Source: Meghimatium bilineatum (Eukaryota > Mollusca > Gastropoda > Stylommatophora > Philomycidae). From it: a stretch of 64,000 nt of DNA. Positions 1 through 11,639 of this stretch are shown here, piece by piece; the first letter of the stretch is position 1; every line of letters begins with the position of its first letter. A program made the position numbers and the translations under genes. Where the stretch lies: NCBI GenBank assembly GCA_034231615.1, contig CM067299.1:15119863-15183862 (forward strand). Direction: 5' to 3'. The notes under the pieces were generated by a model. That model saw only the letters and a program-made list of their open reading frames with translations. It made no database searches and was not told where the DNA came from.

Positions 1-1230
1 TTGGTTACAACTAGGTTTATGTTTAACCTGGTAATAATCCAATGTTTATGTTTAATTTGTCCCTTTGATTTCCTACCAACAAACCACAGCGAGAAGTATG
101 CTGCCGTGTTATCAGTGGGTTAGATAACATGTTATGCTTGAATCTAAAACATTAATGCTCTCTTCCTACACATAAATATTTAAATACGTTTATTATGTTC
201 ACAGTTTTCTCCTTTTACTCTTTAGATACTTATTTTTTTTTTTTTAATTTACGCACGTCACGCAAATATGATAATAGACACAATGATAAGTTTGACATGC
301 CTGATTGCACTGTAACTGTGTAAGAATAGATTTATCTGATCTACAACGCTTTTTCAAAACGACAGAATTATTTAAAATGAGTGTAAATTTTTTTTTCATA
401 TCGATATAGTTCTACAAATCGGTTTAGTTATTTTCCAAATCGATATCTATCATACAGAACGATGACCGCGACGGAGTTTGTGATAAACTTTATTTTATGT
501 CACAGTGTAAGATTTATATGTTTCTTGTGTTACGTATTTTGTGCAAGAGATATATGTGGCGACATCACGCGCATGCGGCCTTTATCACACAGCTACAAAA
601 TCTCTTTCTGCACCTCCCTAGCGGGAAACATGCAGTATTTGAGTCTAAGTATTTGGTTTGACAATTATATGAGTACAGATAAGGACCAACACCCTACTCC
701 CAAAAACAACACTCTTTTTTGAATTAGCACAGTTGATTTCAAGCACAGACATCAATAAAATTTTAAAAAAATAAAAAATCAACCCAACTTTGTACTTCTG
801 AGCAACATTTTTTTCCAGCATGTTTGCTGCGTTTAATTCTTGTCTCACGCATTGTAGCCCATGCTGTGCGTGTTAATTGTTTGTTATTCAGGATATCCAC
901 TCTCAGAATACATGTTTATAAAAGAAATTTGTTTCTCATTTTTTGTACATTTGGTTTATTTCCAGCTAGTAGTCAGTCCTTAACTTGTTTTGAAGGGCAT
1001 ATATTAACTACTATTTCTATGTGCTATATTCCTTACTGACACGTTTTTATATTATTCATATTTTAAGGTGTTTGTTAAAACTAAAATTGCGTTCAATATT
1101 TCTTAAATATTTTTTTTACATAGTTTACTATTATATTCGCAGTCCCAGAGAAAATAATCTTGTGGGTGCACGACCCTTGACTTGGGACACGACCCATTAA
1201 AGGGGACTCAGCCAATAACTTGGGACTGGG
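1..1230. other. AT-rich DNA, no recognised feature
   Basis: No coding signal, tandem repeat or transposon domain is recognisable here. Short open frames (for example 462-722 on the plus strand) have no familiar motif and a composition like the surrounding AT-rich sequence. Confidence 0.5.
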
Positions 1231-1234
1231 TCAA

Positions 1235-1514
1235 ATTGTGGAATATTACTTCATTGTTCACAATATTTTGTTCAGATTGGGGAATACCACTTCATTGTTC
1301 ACAATATTTTGTTCAGATTGTGGAATACCACTTCATTGTTCACAATATTTTGTTCAGATTGTGGAATACCACTTCATTGTTCACAATATTTTGTTCAGAT
1401 TGTGGAATACCACTTCATTGTTCACAATATTTTGTTCAGATTGTGGAATACCACTTCATTGTTCACAATATTTTGTTCAGATTGTGGAATACCACTTCAT
1501 TGTTCACAATATTT
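1235..1514. repeat. Minisatellite, 41-bp unit, about 7 copies
   Basis: Head-to-tail copies begin at 1235, 1276, 1317, 1358, 1399, 1440 and 1481. The unit contains GTGGAATACCACTTCATTG and TTCACAATATTTTG. Copies after the first two are essentially identical, so the array is young or homogenised. The unit is not a multiple of 3 and has no stop in the plus frames, which explains the overlapping open frames of about 100 codons. They are not evidence of a protein. Confidence 0.95.
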
Positions 1515-1752
1515 TGAAACAACGTACTCTCATCTAATATGTACTAGCATTGAGTATTCTCAAACCGGAGACTGCGGTGACTAGATTACAATAAGAACGA
1601 CTTACACTATTTGTTTATAGTTAAATCTCTGATATAAACTAGTTCTGATAAAATCTTCTTTTGAAAGGAGCGTACCTCACAATGAGAGTTAATTCTTATT
1701 TTACCAGTCCAGTAATCTTTGATGTGTTCCTTTAATGTAATTTGATTTCTAT

Positions 1753-1930
1753 GCTCCATCGAAGACGGTTATGTCGGACTATTGGAGCAAATAAATCGGC
1801 GACACAAATCATTTTCATTCTCTGGACAACATCCTGCTGGAAATCTAGTAGGACCATGATCCTGCTGCAAGGGAGATCCAGCAGGAGTTTGAGAATGAAC
1901 GCCCAAGAAGAGGAAGAAGAAGAATTCAAT
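1753..1930 (+). repeat. SINE-A copy (GAA-tailed dispersed repeat)
   Basis: Member of the commonest dispersed family in the window. In order it has a head around CGAAGACGG and TGTCGGxCxATTGG, then a CAAATAAA block, a central part containing GGAAATCTAGTAGGACCATG, then CAGGAGTTTGAGAATGAACG and an A/G-rich tail of AGAAGAGGAAGAAGAAG. The best comparison copy is at 46733-46908. It encodes no protein. The tail marks the 3' end and gives the orientation. Confidence 0.85.
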
Positions 1931-2364
1931 GCCATCGTCATAATCAGGTTCGTGTTGACTGGCGTAGGCGATCATGAATCTCCATAACTGTCTCTTACCA
2001 GTACGTTGTATTAGGATATGTGTTGACTTTTTCATTTCCCCAATGCCAAACTACCTAATAGTTTCTCACTCTGTAGTCCTCGATATATCTTGCCTTCCAT
2101 CTTGCCTGTTGTAACTATATTATCTAGATATCCCTGTCTCAAAGTGTGTCCAAGAAAATAAAGATTGTCTGTTTCTGATATTATAAATCTATGAATCGTG
2201 AGTTGTGAGCTTCATTGCACTCTGAACAGACCCATTGGTACTCAGATTTCCTCAGAAAATGTTGAATGGATGCATGCTAATTGTTCACGTGGCTCGCTTG
2301 TTGAATACTCTTCTCATTCTATAGGAAGGTATCTAGATGTACTACTACCATGTTTAATACCAAA

Positions 2365-2525
2365 TTCTCAGAATCTTAGCCTTGATGTCTCGTCAATTCT
2401 CAGAATCTCAGCCTTGATGTCTCGTCAATTCTCAGAATCTCAGCCTTGATGTCTCGTCAATTCTCAGAATCTCAGCCTTGATGTCTCGTCAATTCTCAGA
2501 ATCTCAACATTGATGTCTCGTCAAT
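2365..2525. repeat. Minisatellite, 32-bp unit, 5 copies
   Basis: Copies start at 2365, 2397, 2429, 2461 and 2493. The unit core is TCTCAGAATCTCAGCC followed by TTGATGTCTCGTCAAT. Divergence between copies is one or two bases. Confidence 0.95.
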
Positions 2526-2759
2526 CCCTGTGTCCACATCCAAACTACACTCATGAAGCTGTTTCTGCACATTCCCCCTTGAATCAACTCCCCGTTTATT
2601 GATGTATTGGATGCAAGTCTGTCTACTCTCTCATTACTAAACCGCCTGCTCGTCCCGCACAGTAAGCTCATGTAACACCACGGAATTTAGAAGTACCTAT
2701 AGATGCCTATCACTCATGTCGACATCATCATGAATCCCCGTTTCATATTTAACTTCATT

Positions 2760-2950
2760 TTCTGCGTTCGTTCTCACACTTCTGTAAATTAGCAGGATGT
2801 ACTCTAGAAAACGTAATGCTTTGCACCATGGTTTACAGCCTTGCTACGATATCTGCGACATTCGGCCTCACACATCCGACTTCTGGATAATTTATGGGTG
2901 ACTTTCACTGTATGTGGGATGTGACAGCAAGCTCCAGCAAATTGCAAATT
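2760..2950 (-). repeat. SINE-A copy, reverse orientation
   Basis: It begins with TCTGCGTTCGTTCTCACAC, the reverse complement of the SINE-A 3' end. It continues through AGCAGGATGTACTCTAGA and a CACATCCGACTTC block, which is the reverse complement of the family's GAAGACGGATGTGTCGG head. It is diverged, with a family-internal insertion around 2825-2860. Confidence 0.75.
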
Positions 2951-2964
2951 TGATAGAAATAAAC

Positions 2965-3105
2965 ATAATGCAGCTGACGGGATTTGAACAAGGTCCGTTC
3001 AGCAAAGAGATGTGTATTGGTAGAATTTATAAAACGTGTTCACTCAAGTTGCGAGGCTAATATGTGCCAGCTGAATGGATCTAATCAAATCCAGTATGCT
3101 GCATT
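2965..3105. repeat. Foldback element FB1 (inverted tRNA-like arms)
   Basis: The left arm 2980-3003 (gatttgaacaaggtccgttc) and right arm 3070-3092 (ctgaatggatctaatcaaat) are imperfect reverse complements. The interior carries GAGATGTG and AACGTGTTCACTCAAGTTGC, which recur in the element at 36035-36150. A matching element with perfect arms lies at 26391-26568. No TSD was identified. Confidence 0.65.
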
Positions 3106-3519
3106 CTGATTTTTTTTTTCAGAAACTTCTCGATGATCCCTAATTATATTAATCATTGAAAGACATAATATTTGAACCTGGGCATTCCAGATTGTGAGAA
3201 ATGTGCTCTGCAATCTGCCACGTGTTTCACTACTACACTTATTAAACTAAATCGTCGTCCACAATCTGACTATATAGATCTTGTCTACAAATCAACTCTA
3301 CCTGTCGCTTTTATGATGATGACTGCCTCAAGTGACAGTTATGTCCTTATTGTATCTACGAAGCTTTCAACTCAAAATTCACAGATATGTTATCTGGTCA
3401 GTCCATAGACAATCATTACTGGTCCCTAACCGTTCTCAAACAAGTATTGACAATTTTATGTTACCCGTCCCTAGTGAAATAAACGAAAAGTTATTTGTAC
3501 ATGTTGGTATGTACGTCTG

Positions 3520-3546
3520 TGTGAATGTGTGAGTGTGTGTGTGAGT

Positions 3547-3583
<37 letters not shown>

Positions 3584-3584
3584 T
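3520..3584. repeat. (GT)n microsatellite
   Basis: Interrupted (GT)n tract with early GAGTGT and CTGT variants, then about 14 uninterrupted GT dinucleotides. Confidence 0.95.
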
Positions 3585-3734
3585 GCGCAGAATTTAGAAA
3601 ATATGAAGTAACTAAACATGGACCACTTAAAAGATTTTAAAATTATATTTATAGATTGGTATATAGGCACATTAGTCGACAAGATTAACACGTCGCAGAT
3701 GATTGACACCATCTTACACTGGTTACCCAAATAT

Positions 3735-3800
3735 ACCTCGTATGTACCCCATATGTACCGCGTATGTACCTCAAATGAACCTCCTATGTACCAAATATGA
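3735..3800. repeat. Degenerate short tandem repeat, about 13 bp
   Basis: Recurrent TATGTACC blocks (TATGTACCCCA, TATGTACCGCG, TATGTACCTCA, TATGTACCAAA) spaced 13-26 bp apart, with one decayed unit. Confidence 0.6.
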
Positions 3801-3873
3801 GAACAATACAAAAAAGTAAATATATGTCTTTAAAATTTGCAGCAGCTTGTCTTTCTTCTTTTATATCTGCGTT

Positions 3874-4470
3874 CGCTCTCTGATAACCAACATGAAAGTT
3901 CGTGTGATTTCCTCGCTCTCTGATAACCAACATGAAAGTTCGTGTGATTTCCTCGCTCTCTGATAACCAACATGAAAGTTCGTGTGATTTCCTCGCTCTC
4001 TGATAACCAACATGAAAGTTCGTGTGATTTCCTCGCTCTCTGATAACCAACATGAAAGTTCGTGTGATTTCCTCGCTCTCTGATAACCAACATGAAAGTT
4101 CGTGTGATTTCCTCGCTCTCTGATAACCAACATGAAAGTTCGTGTGATTTCCTCGCTCTCTGATAACCAACATGAAAGTTCGTGTGATTTCCTCGCTCTC
4201 TGATAACCAACATGAAAGTTCGTGTGATTTCCTCGCTCTCTGATAACCAACATGAAAGTTCGTGTGATTTCCTCGCTCTCTGATAACCAACATGAAAGTT
4301 CGTGTGATTTCCTCGCTCACTGATAACCAACATGACAGTTCGTGTGATTTCCTCGCTCTCTGGTAACCAACATGAAAGTTCGTGTGATTTCCTCGCTCTC
4401 TGATAACCAACATGAAAGTTCGTGGGATTTCCTCGCTCTCTGATAACTAACACGAAAGTTCGTGTGATTC
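3874..4470. repeat. Minisatellite, 40-bp unit, 15 copies
   Basis: Exact 40-bp spacing from 3881 to 4441. The unit core is TGATAACCAACATGAAAGTT plus CGTGTGATTTCCTCGCTCTC. The inner copies are identical. The last four, towards 4470, carry scattered substitutions, so the array is homogenised in the middle and decays at the 3' edge. The minus strand is open for over 200 codons with a 40-residue super-period (three units). This follows from a stop-free 40-bp unit and is not taken as a gene. Confidence 0.97.
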
Positions 4471-4539
4471 CATGGCAGAGCACCAAGTAGTGTGTTCTGC
4501 TAGTTTACAGCATATCTGCATTATGTGCACCTCGAAAGT

Positions 4540-5056
4540 TTGATCAATATCACTAGTTTGATCAAGCTATACATGCCATTAGTGTGATCAAGCTATACAT
4601 ATCATTAATGTGATCAAGCTATACATATCATTAATGTGATCAAGCTATATATATCACTAATGTGATCAAGCTATACATATCATTAATGTGATCAAGCTAT
4701 ACATATCATTAATGTGATCAAGCTATATATATCACTAATGTGATCAAGCTATACATATCATTAATGTGATCAAGCTATATATATCACTAATGTGATCAAG
4801 CTATATATATCACTAATGTGATCAAGCTATATATATCACTAATGTGATCAAGCTATATATATCACTAATGTGATCAAGCTATATATATATCACTAATGTG
4901 ATCAAGCTATACATATCATTAATGTGATCAAGCTATATATATCACTAATGTGATCAAGCTATACATATCATTAATGTGATCAAGCTATATATATCACTAA
5001 TGTGATCAAGCTATACATATCATTAATGTGATCAAGCTATATATATATCACTAGTG
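4540..5056. repeat. Minisatellite, 26-bp unit, about 20 copies, two alternating variants
   Basis: The unit contains TGATCAAGCTATA and then either CATATCATTAATG or TATATCACTAATG. The two variants are interspersed. Two units carry an extra AT dinucleotide (28 bp). Each unit contains the palindrome TGATCA. Confidence 0.95.
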
Positions 5057-5095
5057 CCATCTGTTCTTAAATATGAATTGAGAGCTCGATGCACA

Positions 5096-5268
5096 TTACA
5101 AATACAGAAAGAAAGATTCAGACACTTGGTATGATTGCTATAGGCATCTGTTACAAATACAGAAAGAAAGATTCAGACACTTGGTATGATTGCTATAGGC
5201 GTCTGTTACAAATACAGAAAGAAAGATTCAGACACTTGGTATGATTGCTATAGGCGTCTGTTACAAAT
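5096..5268. repeat. Minisatellite, 55-bp unit, about 3 copies
   Basis: Copies start at 5096, 5151 and 5206, with a partial fourth at 5261. The unit contains TACAAATACAGAAAGAAAG and ACACTTGGTATGATTGC. The copies differ at one site (CATCTG versus CGTCTG). Confidence 0.95.
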
Positions 5269-5269
5269 G

Positions 5270-5640
5270 TTTTTTGTAGATCATTAGGTGAATGTATTTG
5301 TCTGAAATAAAATAACTGTTGACTGTGGTGAAACGTGTATGATAACCTGATATGGACAAGTAACAAGACACTCTTCACTTTCAAAGATGAGTCTAACCTG
5401 CAGTGGTTGAGAGTGAAAAGAGAAGAGGTGATACAGAAACAGTTTCCAACATAGAGAAATTATCCGAGAGTGATATTACCACAGACGCGTGGGATGCTGA
5501 GGATAAGGAAGTTTTGAGGGGTTTTTTGTTCTTTACTCCAATGTAGTCAGTCACAAGAAGAATTACAATGGCGACATTAAAACTTGCCCACATGAAACAT
5601 CTTTAGCAAGGTACAAACAGCATAGTCAAACATGCGCACT
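5270..5640. other. Unique DNA, nothing recognised
   Basis: AT-rich sequence between a minisatellite and a LINE remnant. No domain, repeat unit or splice-supported exon was identified. Confidence 0.4.
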
Positions 5641-5649
5641 ATGATTAGT

Positions 5650-6072
5650 ACATGCGTATTTGGGGTGGCAATGTAAGGCTGTGAGGCATGAACAATACAT
5701 AAAACAGTAGCACAGAGAATCACTGATTTCAAAATTAAATGCTACAGAGGAATTTTACGTATACCATGAAAAGCTAAAAAAGAAAAATCAAGAAGTGTTA
5801 AGATCAATAAACGTCGAAGAGGGTAAACATATTTTAACAAGAAAGTTGTTGTTTTTTGTCATATAAACGGACAATACAGCATGGAAATATTAATAGTTGA
5901 AGGCAGAATAAACGGCAACAGGCGAAGAGGGCGCCCAAGACGACGATGGTGCAGCGATATATCAAATTGTTTAAACATGTCTCTAACAGCGGCAGGTCAG
6001 CTCGATAAAAATCGCGGAGTGTTCAGAGAATCCATAAGAAAAATAACGCCGTGGAAAGAAAATGTCACATGA
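5650..6072 (+). pseudogene. Non-LTR retrotransposon RT, C-terminal remnant
   Basis: Frameshifted remains of the part downstream of the RT palm. A CEAWTIH stretch matches the usual YGSETW-type motif. It is followed by a region reading VLRSINVEE and then an open tail of 63 codons (5881-6072) with NRRRGRPRRRWCSDI, LTAAGQL and DKNRGVFRES. The G-R-P-R-R-R-W-x-x-D-I signature with a following AGQLxxxRxxxR is the standard C-terminus of animal RTE-like or related LINE ORF2 proteins. Several stops and frame changes upstream make it non-functional. The 52-bp array starts within a few bases of its stop codon. The clade is not certain. Confidence 0.8.
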
Positions 6073-9000
6073 TGATGAACTCAAATGTGGCTCTCCTACA
6101 ACCCTCACTGGTTACTGGTTTCATAACTTGTCTCCAATGTGGCATTCCTACAACCCTCACTGGTTACTGGTTTCATAACTTGTCTCCAATGTGGCATTCC
6201 TACAACCCTCACTGGTTACTGGTTTCATAACTTGTCTCCAATGTGGCACTCCTACAACCCTCACTGGTTACTGGTTTCATAACTTGTCTCCAATGTGGCA
6301 TTCCTACAACTCTCACTGGTTACTGCTTTCATAACTTGTCTCCAATGTGGCATTCCTACAACCCTCACTGGTTACTGCTTTCATAACTTGTCTCAAATGT
6401 GGCACTCCTACAACCCTAACTGGTTACTGTTTTCATAACTTGTCTCCAATGTGGCATTCCTACAACCCTCACTAGTTACTGTTTTCATAACTTGTCTCCA
6501 ATGTGGCACTCCTACAACCCTAACTGGTTACTGTTTTCATTACTTGTCTCCAATGTGGCATTCCTACAACCCTCACTGGTTACTGTTTTCATAACTTGTC
6601 TCAAATGTGGCTCTCCTACAACCCTAACTGGTTACTGTTTTCATAACTTGTCTCCAATGTGGCATTCCTACAATCCTCACTAGTTACTGTTTTCATAACT
6701 TGTCTCCAATGTGGCACTCCTACAACCCTAACTGGTTACTGTTTTCATAACTTGTCTCCAATGTGGCACTCCTACAACCCTAACTGGTTACTGTTTTCAT
6801 AACTTGTCTCCAATGTGGCACTCCTACAACCCTAACTGGTTACTGTTTGCATTACTTGTCTCCAATGTGGCACTCCTACAACCCTAACTGGTTACTGTTT
6901 TCATAACTTGTCTCCAATGTGTCACTCCTACAACCCTAACTGGTTACTGTTTGCATTACTTGTCTCCAATGTGTCACTCCTACAACCCTAACTGGTTACT
7001 GTTTTCATTACTTGTCTCCAATGTGGCATTCCTACAACCCTAACTGGTTACTGTTTTCATTACTTGTCTCCAATGTGGCATTCCTACAACCCTAACTGGT
7101 TACTGTTTTCATAACTTGTCTCCAATGTGGCACTCCTACAACCCTAACTGGTTACTGTTTTCATAACTTGTCTCCAATGTGGCACTCCTACAACCCTAAC
7201 TGGTTACTGTTTTCATAACTTGTCTCCAATGTGGCACTCCTACAACCCTCACTGGTTACTGTTTTCATAACTTGTCTCCAATGTGGCACTCCTACAACCC
7301 TCACTGGTTACTGTTTTCATAACTTGTCTCCAATGTGGCACTCCTACAACCCTAACTGGTTACTGTTTTCATAACTTGTCTCCAATGTGGCACTCCTACA
7401 ACCCTAACTGGTTACTGTTTTCATAACTTGTCTCCAATGTGGCACTCCTACAACCCTAACTGGTTACTGTTTTTATAACTTGTCTCCAATGTGGCACTCC
7501 TACAACCCTAACTGGTTACTGCTTTCATAACTTGTCTCCAATGTGGCACTCCTACAACCCTAACTGGTTACTGCTTTCATAACTTGTCTCCAATGTGGCA
7601 CTCCTACAACCCTAACTGGTTACTGTTTTCATAACTTGTCTCCAATGTGGCACTCCTACAACCCTAACTGGTTACTGTTTTCATTACTTGTCTCCAATGT
7701 GTCACTCCTACAACCCTAACTCGTTACTGTTTTCATAACTTGTCTCCAATGTGGCACTCCTACAACCCTAACTGGTTACTGTTTTCATAACTTGTCTCCA
7801 ATGTGGCACTCCTACAACCCTAACTGGTTACTGTTTTCATAACTTGTCTCCAATGTGGCACTCCTACAACCCTAACTGGTTACTGCTTTCATTACTTGTC
7901 TCCAATGTGTCACTCCTACAACCCTAACTGGTTACTGCTTTCATAACTTGTCTCCAATGTGGCACTCCTACAACCCTAACTGGTTACTGCTTTCATTACT
8001 TGTCTCCAATGTGTCACTCCTACAACCCTAACTGGTTACTGCTTTCATAACTTGTCTCCAATGTGGCACTCCTACAACCCTAACTGGTTACTGCTTTCAT
8101 TACTTGTCTCCAATGTGTCACTCCTACAACCCTAACTGGTTACTGCTTTCATTACTTGTCTCCAATGTGTCACTCCTGCAACCCTAACTGGTTACTGTTT
8201 TCAGAACTTGTCTCCAATGTGGCACTCCTACAACCCTAACTGGTTACTGCTTTCATTACTTGTCTCCAATGTGTCACTCCTACAACCCTAACTGGTTACT
8301 GCTTTCATAACTTGTCTCCAATGTGGCACTCCTACAACCCTAACTGGTTACTGTTTGCATTACTTGTCTCCAATGTGGCATTCCTACAACCCTAACTGGT
8401 TACTGTTTGCATTACTTGTCTCCAATGTGGCATTCCTACAACCCTAACTGGTTACTGTTTGCATTACTTGTCTCCAATGTGGCATTCCTACAACCCTAAC
8501 TGGTTACTGTTTGCATTACTTGTCTCAAATGTGGCATTCCTACAACCCTAACTGGTTACTGTTTGCATTACTTGTCTCCAATGTGGCATTCCTACAACCC
8601 TAACTGGTTACTGTTTGCATTACTTGTCTCCAATGTGGCATTCCTACAACCCTAACTGGTTACTGTTTGCATTACTTGTCTCCAATGTGGCATTCCTACA
8701 ACCCTAACTGGTTACTGGTTGCATTACTTGTCTCCAATGTGGCATTCCTACAACCCTAACTGGTTACTGTTTGCATTACTTGTCTCCAATGTGGCATTCC
8801 TACAACCCTAACTGGTTACTGTTTGCATTACTTGTCTCCAATGTGGCATTCCTACAACCCTAACTGGTTACTGTTTTCATAACTTGTCTCCAATGTGGCA
8901 TTCCTACAACCCTAACTGGTTACTGTTTTCATAACTTGTCTCCAATGTGGCACTCCTACAACCCTAACTGGTTACTGTTTGCATTACTTGTCTCCAATGT

Positions 9001-10809
9001 GGCACTCCTACAACCCTAACTGGTTACTGTTTGCATTACTTGTCTCCAATGTGGCACTCCTACAACCCTAACTGGTTACTGTTTGCATTACTTGTCTCCA
9101 ATGTGGCACTCCTACAACCCTAACTGGTTACTGTTTGCATTACTTGTCTCCAATGTGGCACTCCTACAACCCTAACTGGTTACTGTTTGCATTACTTGTC
9201 TCCAATGTGGCACTCCTACAACCCTAACTGGTTACTGTTTGCATTACTTGTCTCCAATGTGGCACTCCTACAACCCTAACTGGTTACTGTTTGCATTACT
9301 TGTCTCCAATGTGGCACTCCTACAACCCTAACTGGTTACTGTTTGCATTACTTGTCTCCAATGTGGCACTCCTACAACCCTAACTGGTTACTGTTTGCAT
9401 TACTTGTCTCCAATGTGGCTCTCCTACAACCCTCACTGGTTACTGTTTGCATTACTTGTCTCCAATGTGGCATTCCTACAACCCTCACTGGTTACTGTTT
9501 GCATTACTTGTCTCCAATGTGGCATTCCTACAACCCTCACTGGTTACTGTTTTCATTACTTGTCTCCAATGTGTCACTCCTACAACCCTCACTGGTTACA
9601 GTTTTCATTACTTGTCTCCAATGTGTCATTCCTACAACCCTAACTGGTTACTGTTTTCATTACTTGTCTCCAATGTGTCACTCCTACAACCCTCACTGGT
9701 TACTGTTTTCATTACTTGTCTCCAATGTGTCACTCCTACAACCCTCACTGGTTACTGTTTTCATTACTTGTCTCCAATGTGTCACTCCTACAACCCTCAC
9801 TGGTTACTGTTTTCATTACTTGTCTCCAATGTGTCACTCCTACAACCCTCACTGGTTACTGTTTTCATTACTTGTCTCCAATGTGTCACTCCTACAACCC
9901 TCACTGGTTACTGTTTTCATAACTTGTCTCCAATGTGGCATTCCTACAACCCTAACTGGTTACTGTTTTCATAACTTGTCTCCAATGTGGCATTCCTACA
10001 ACCCTAACTGGTTACTGTTTTCATAACTTGTCTCCAATGTGTCACTCCTACAACCCTAACTGGTTACTGTTTTCATAACTTGTCTCCAATGTGTCACTCC
10101 TACAACCCTAACTGGTTACTGTTTTCATAACTTGTCTCCAATGTGTCACTCCTACAACCCTAACTGGTTACTGTTTTCATAACTTGTCTCCAATGTGTCA
10201 CTCCTACAACCCTAACTGGTTACTGTTTTCATAACTTGTCTCCAATGTGTCACTCCTACAACCCTAACTGGTTACTGTTTTCATAACTTGTCTCCAATGT
10301 GTCACTCCTACAACCCTAACTGGTTACTGTTTTCATAACTTGTCTCCAATGTGGCACTCCTACAACCCTAACTGGTTACTGTTTTCATAACTTGTCTCCA
10401 ATGTGTCACTCCTACAACCCTAACTGGTTACTGGTTTCATTACTTGTCTCCAATGTGTCACTCCTACAACCCTAACTGGTTACTGTTTTCATAACTTGTC
10501 TCCAATGTGGCACTCCTACAACCCTAACTGGTTACTGTTTTCATAACTTGTCTCCAATGTGGCACTCCTACAACCCTCACTGGTTACTGCTTTCATTACT
10601 TGTCTCCAATGTGGCATTCCTACAACCCTAACTGGTTACTGTTTTCATTACTTGTCTCCAATGTGTCACTTCTACAAACCTAACTGGTTACTGTTTTCAT
10701 TACTTGTCTCCAATGTGGCACTCCTACAACCCTAACTGGTTACTGTTTTCATAACTTGTCTCCGATGTGTCACTCCTACAACCCTAACTGGTTACTGTTT
10801 TCATAACTT

Positions 10810-11524
10810 GTCTCCGATGTGTCACTCCTACAACCCTAACTGGTTACTGTTTTCATAACTTGTCTACGATGTGTCACTCCTACAGCCCTAACTGGTTACT
10901 GTTTTCATAACTTGTCTCCGATGTGTCACTCCTACAACCCTAACTGGTTACTGTTTTCATAACTTGTCTCCAATGTGGCATTCCTACAACCCTCACTGGT
11001 TACTGTTTTCATAACTTGTCTCCAATGTGGCATTCCTACAACCCTCACTGGTTACTGTTTTCATAACTTGTCTCCAATGTGGCATTCCTACAACCCTAAC
11101 TGGTTACTGCTTTCATAACTTGTCTCCAATGTGGCATTCCTACAACCCTAACTGGTTACTGCTTTCATAACTTGTCTCCGATGTGTCACTCCTACAACCC
11201 TAACTGGTTACTGTTTTCATAACTTGTCTCCGATGTGTCACTCCTACAACCCTAACTGGTTACTGTTTTCATAACTTGTCTCCGATGTGTCACTCCTACA
11301 ACCCTAACTGGTTACTGTTTTCATAACTTGTCTCCAATGTGACATTCCTACAACCCTCACTGGTTACTGTTTTCATAACTTGTCTCCAATGTGGCATTCC
11401 TACAACCCTCACTGGTTACTGTTTTCATAACTTGTCTCCAATGTGGCATTCCTACAACCCTAACTGGTTACTGCTTTCATAACTTGTCTCCAATGTGGCA
11501 TTCCTACAACCCTAACTGGTTACT
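10810..11524. repeat. Higher-order duplication of 7 units (364 bp) inside the 52-bp array
   Basis: The order of variants in about 10810-11160 (CCGATG units, two GGCATT/CCTCAC units, then CTTTCATA units) is repeated at about 11174-11524, an offset of 364 bp or exactly 7 units. Small differences exist (GTGGCATT versus GTGACATT; a CTACGATG unit in the first copy). Confidence 0.8.
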
Positions 11525-11639
11525 GCTTTCATTACTTGTCTCCAATGTGGCATTCCTACAACCCTAACTGGTTACTGCTTTCATAACTTGTCTCCAATGT
11601 GGCACTCCTACAACCCTAACTGGTTACTGTTTTCATAAC

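Noticed and set aside
3784-4486. Minus-strand open frames of about 210-218 codons
   Set aside because: Pure translation of the 40-bp minisatellite with a 40-residue super-period; three frames are open equally.
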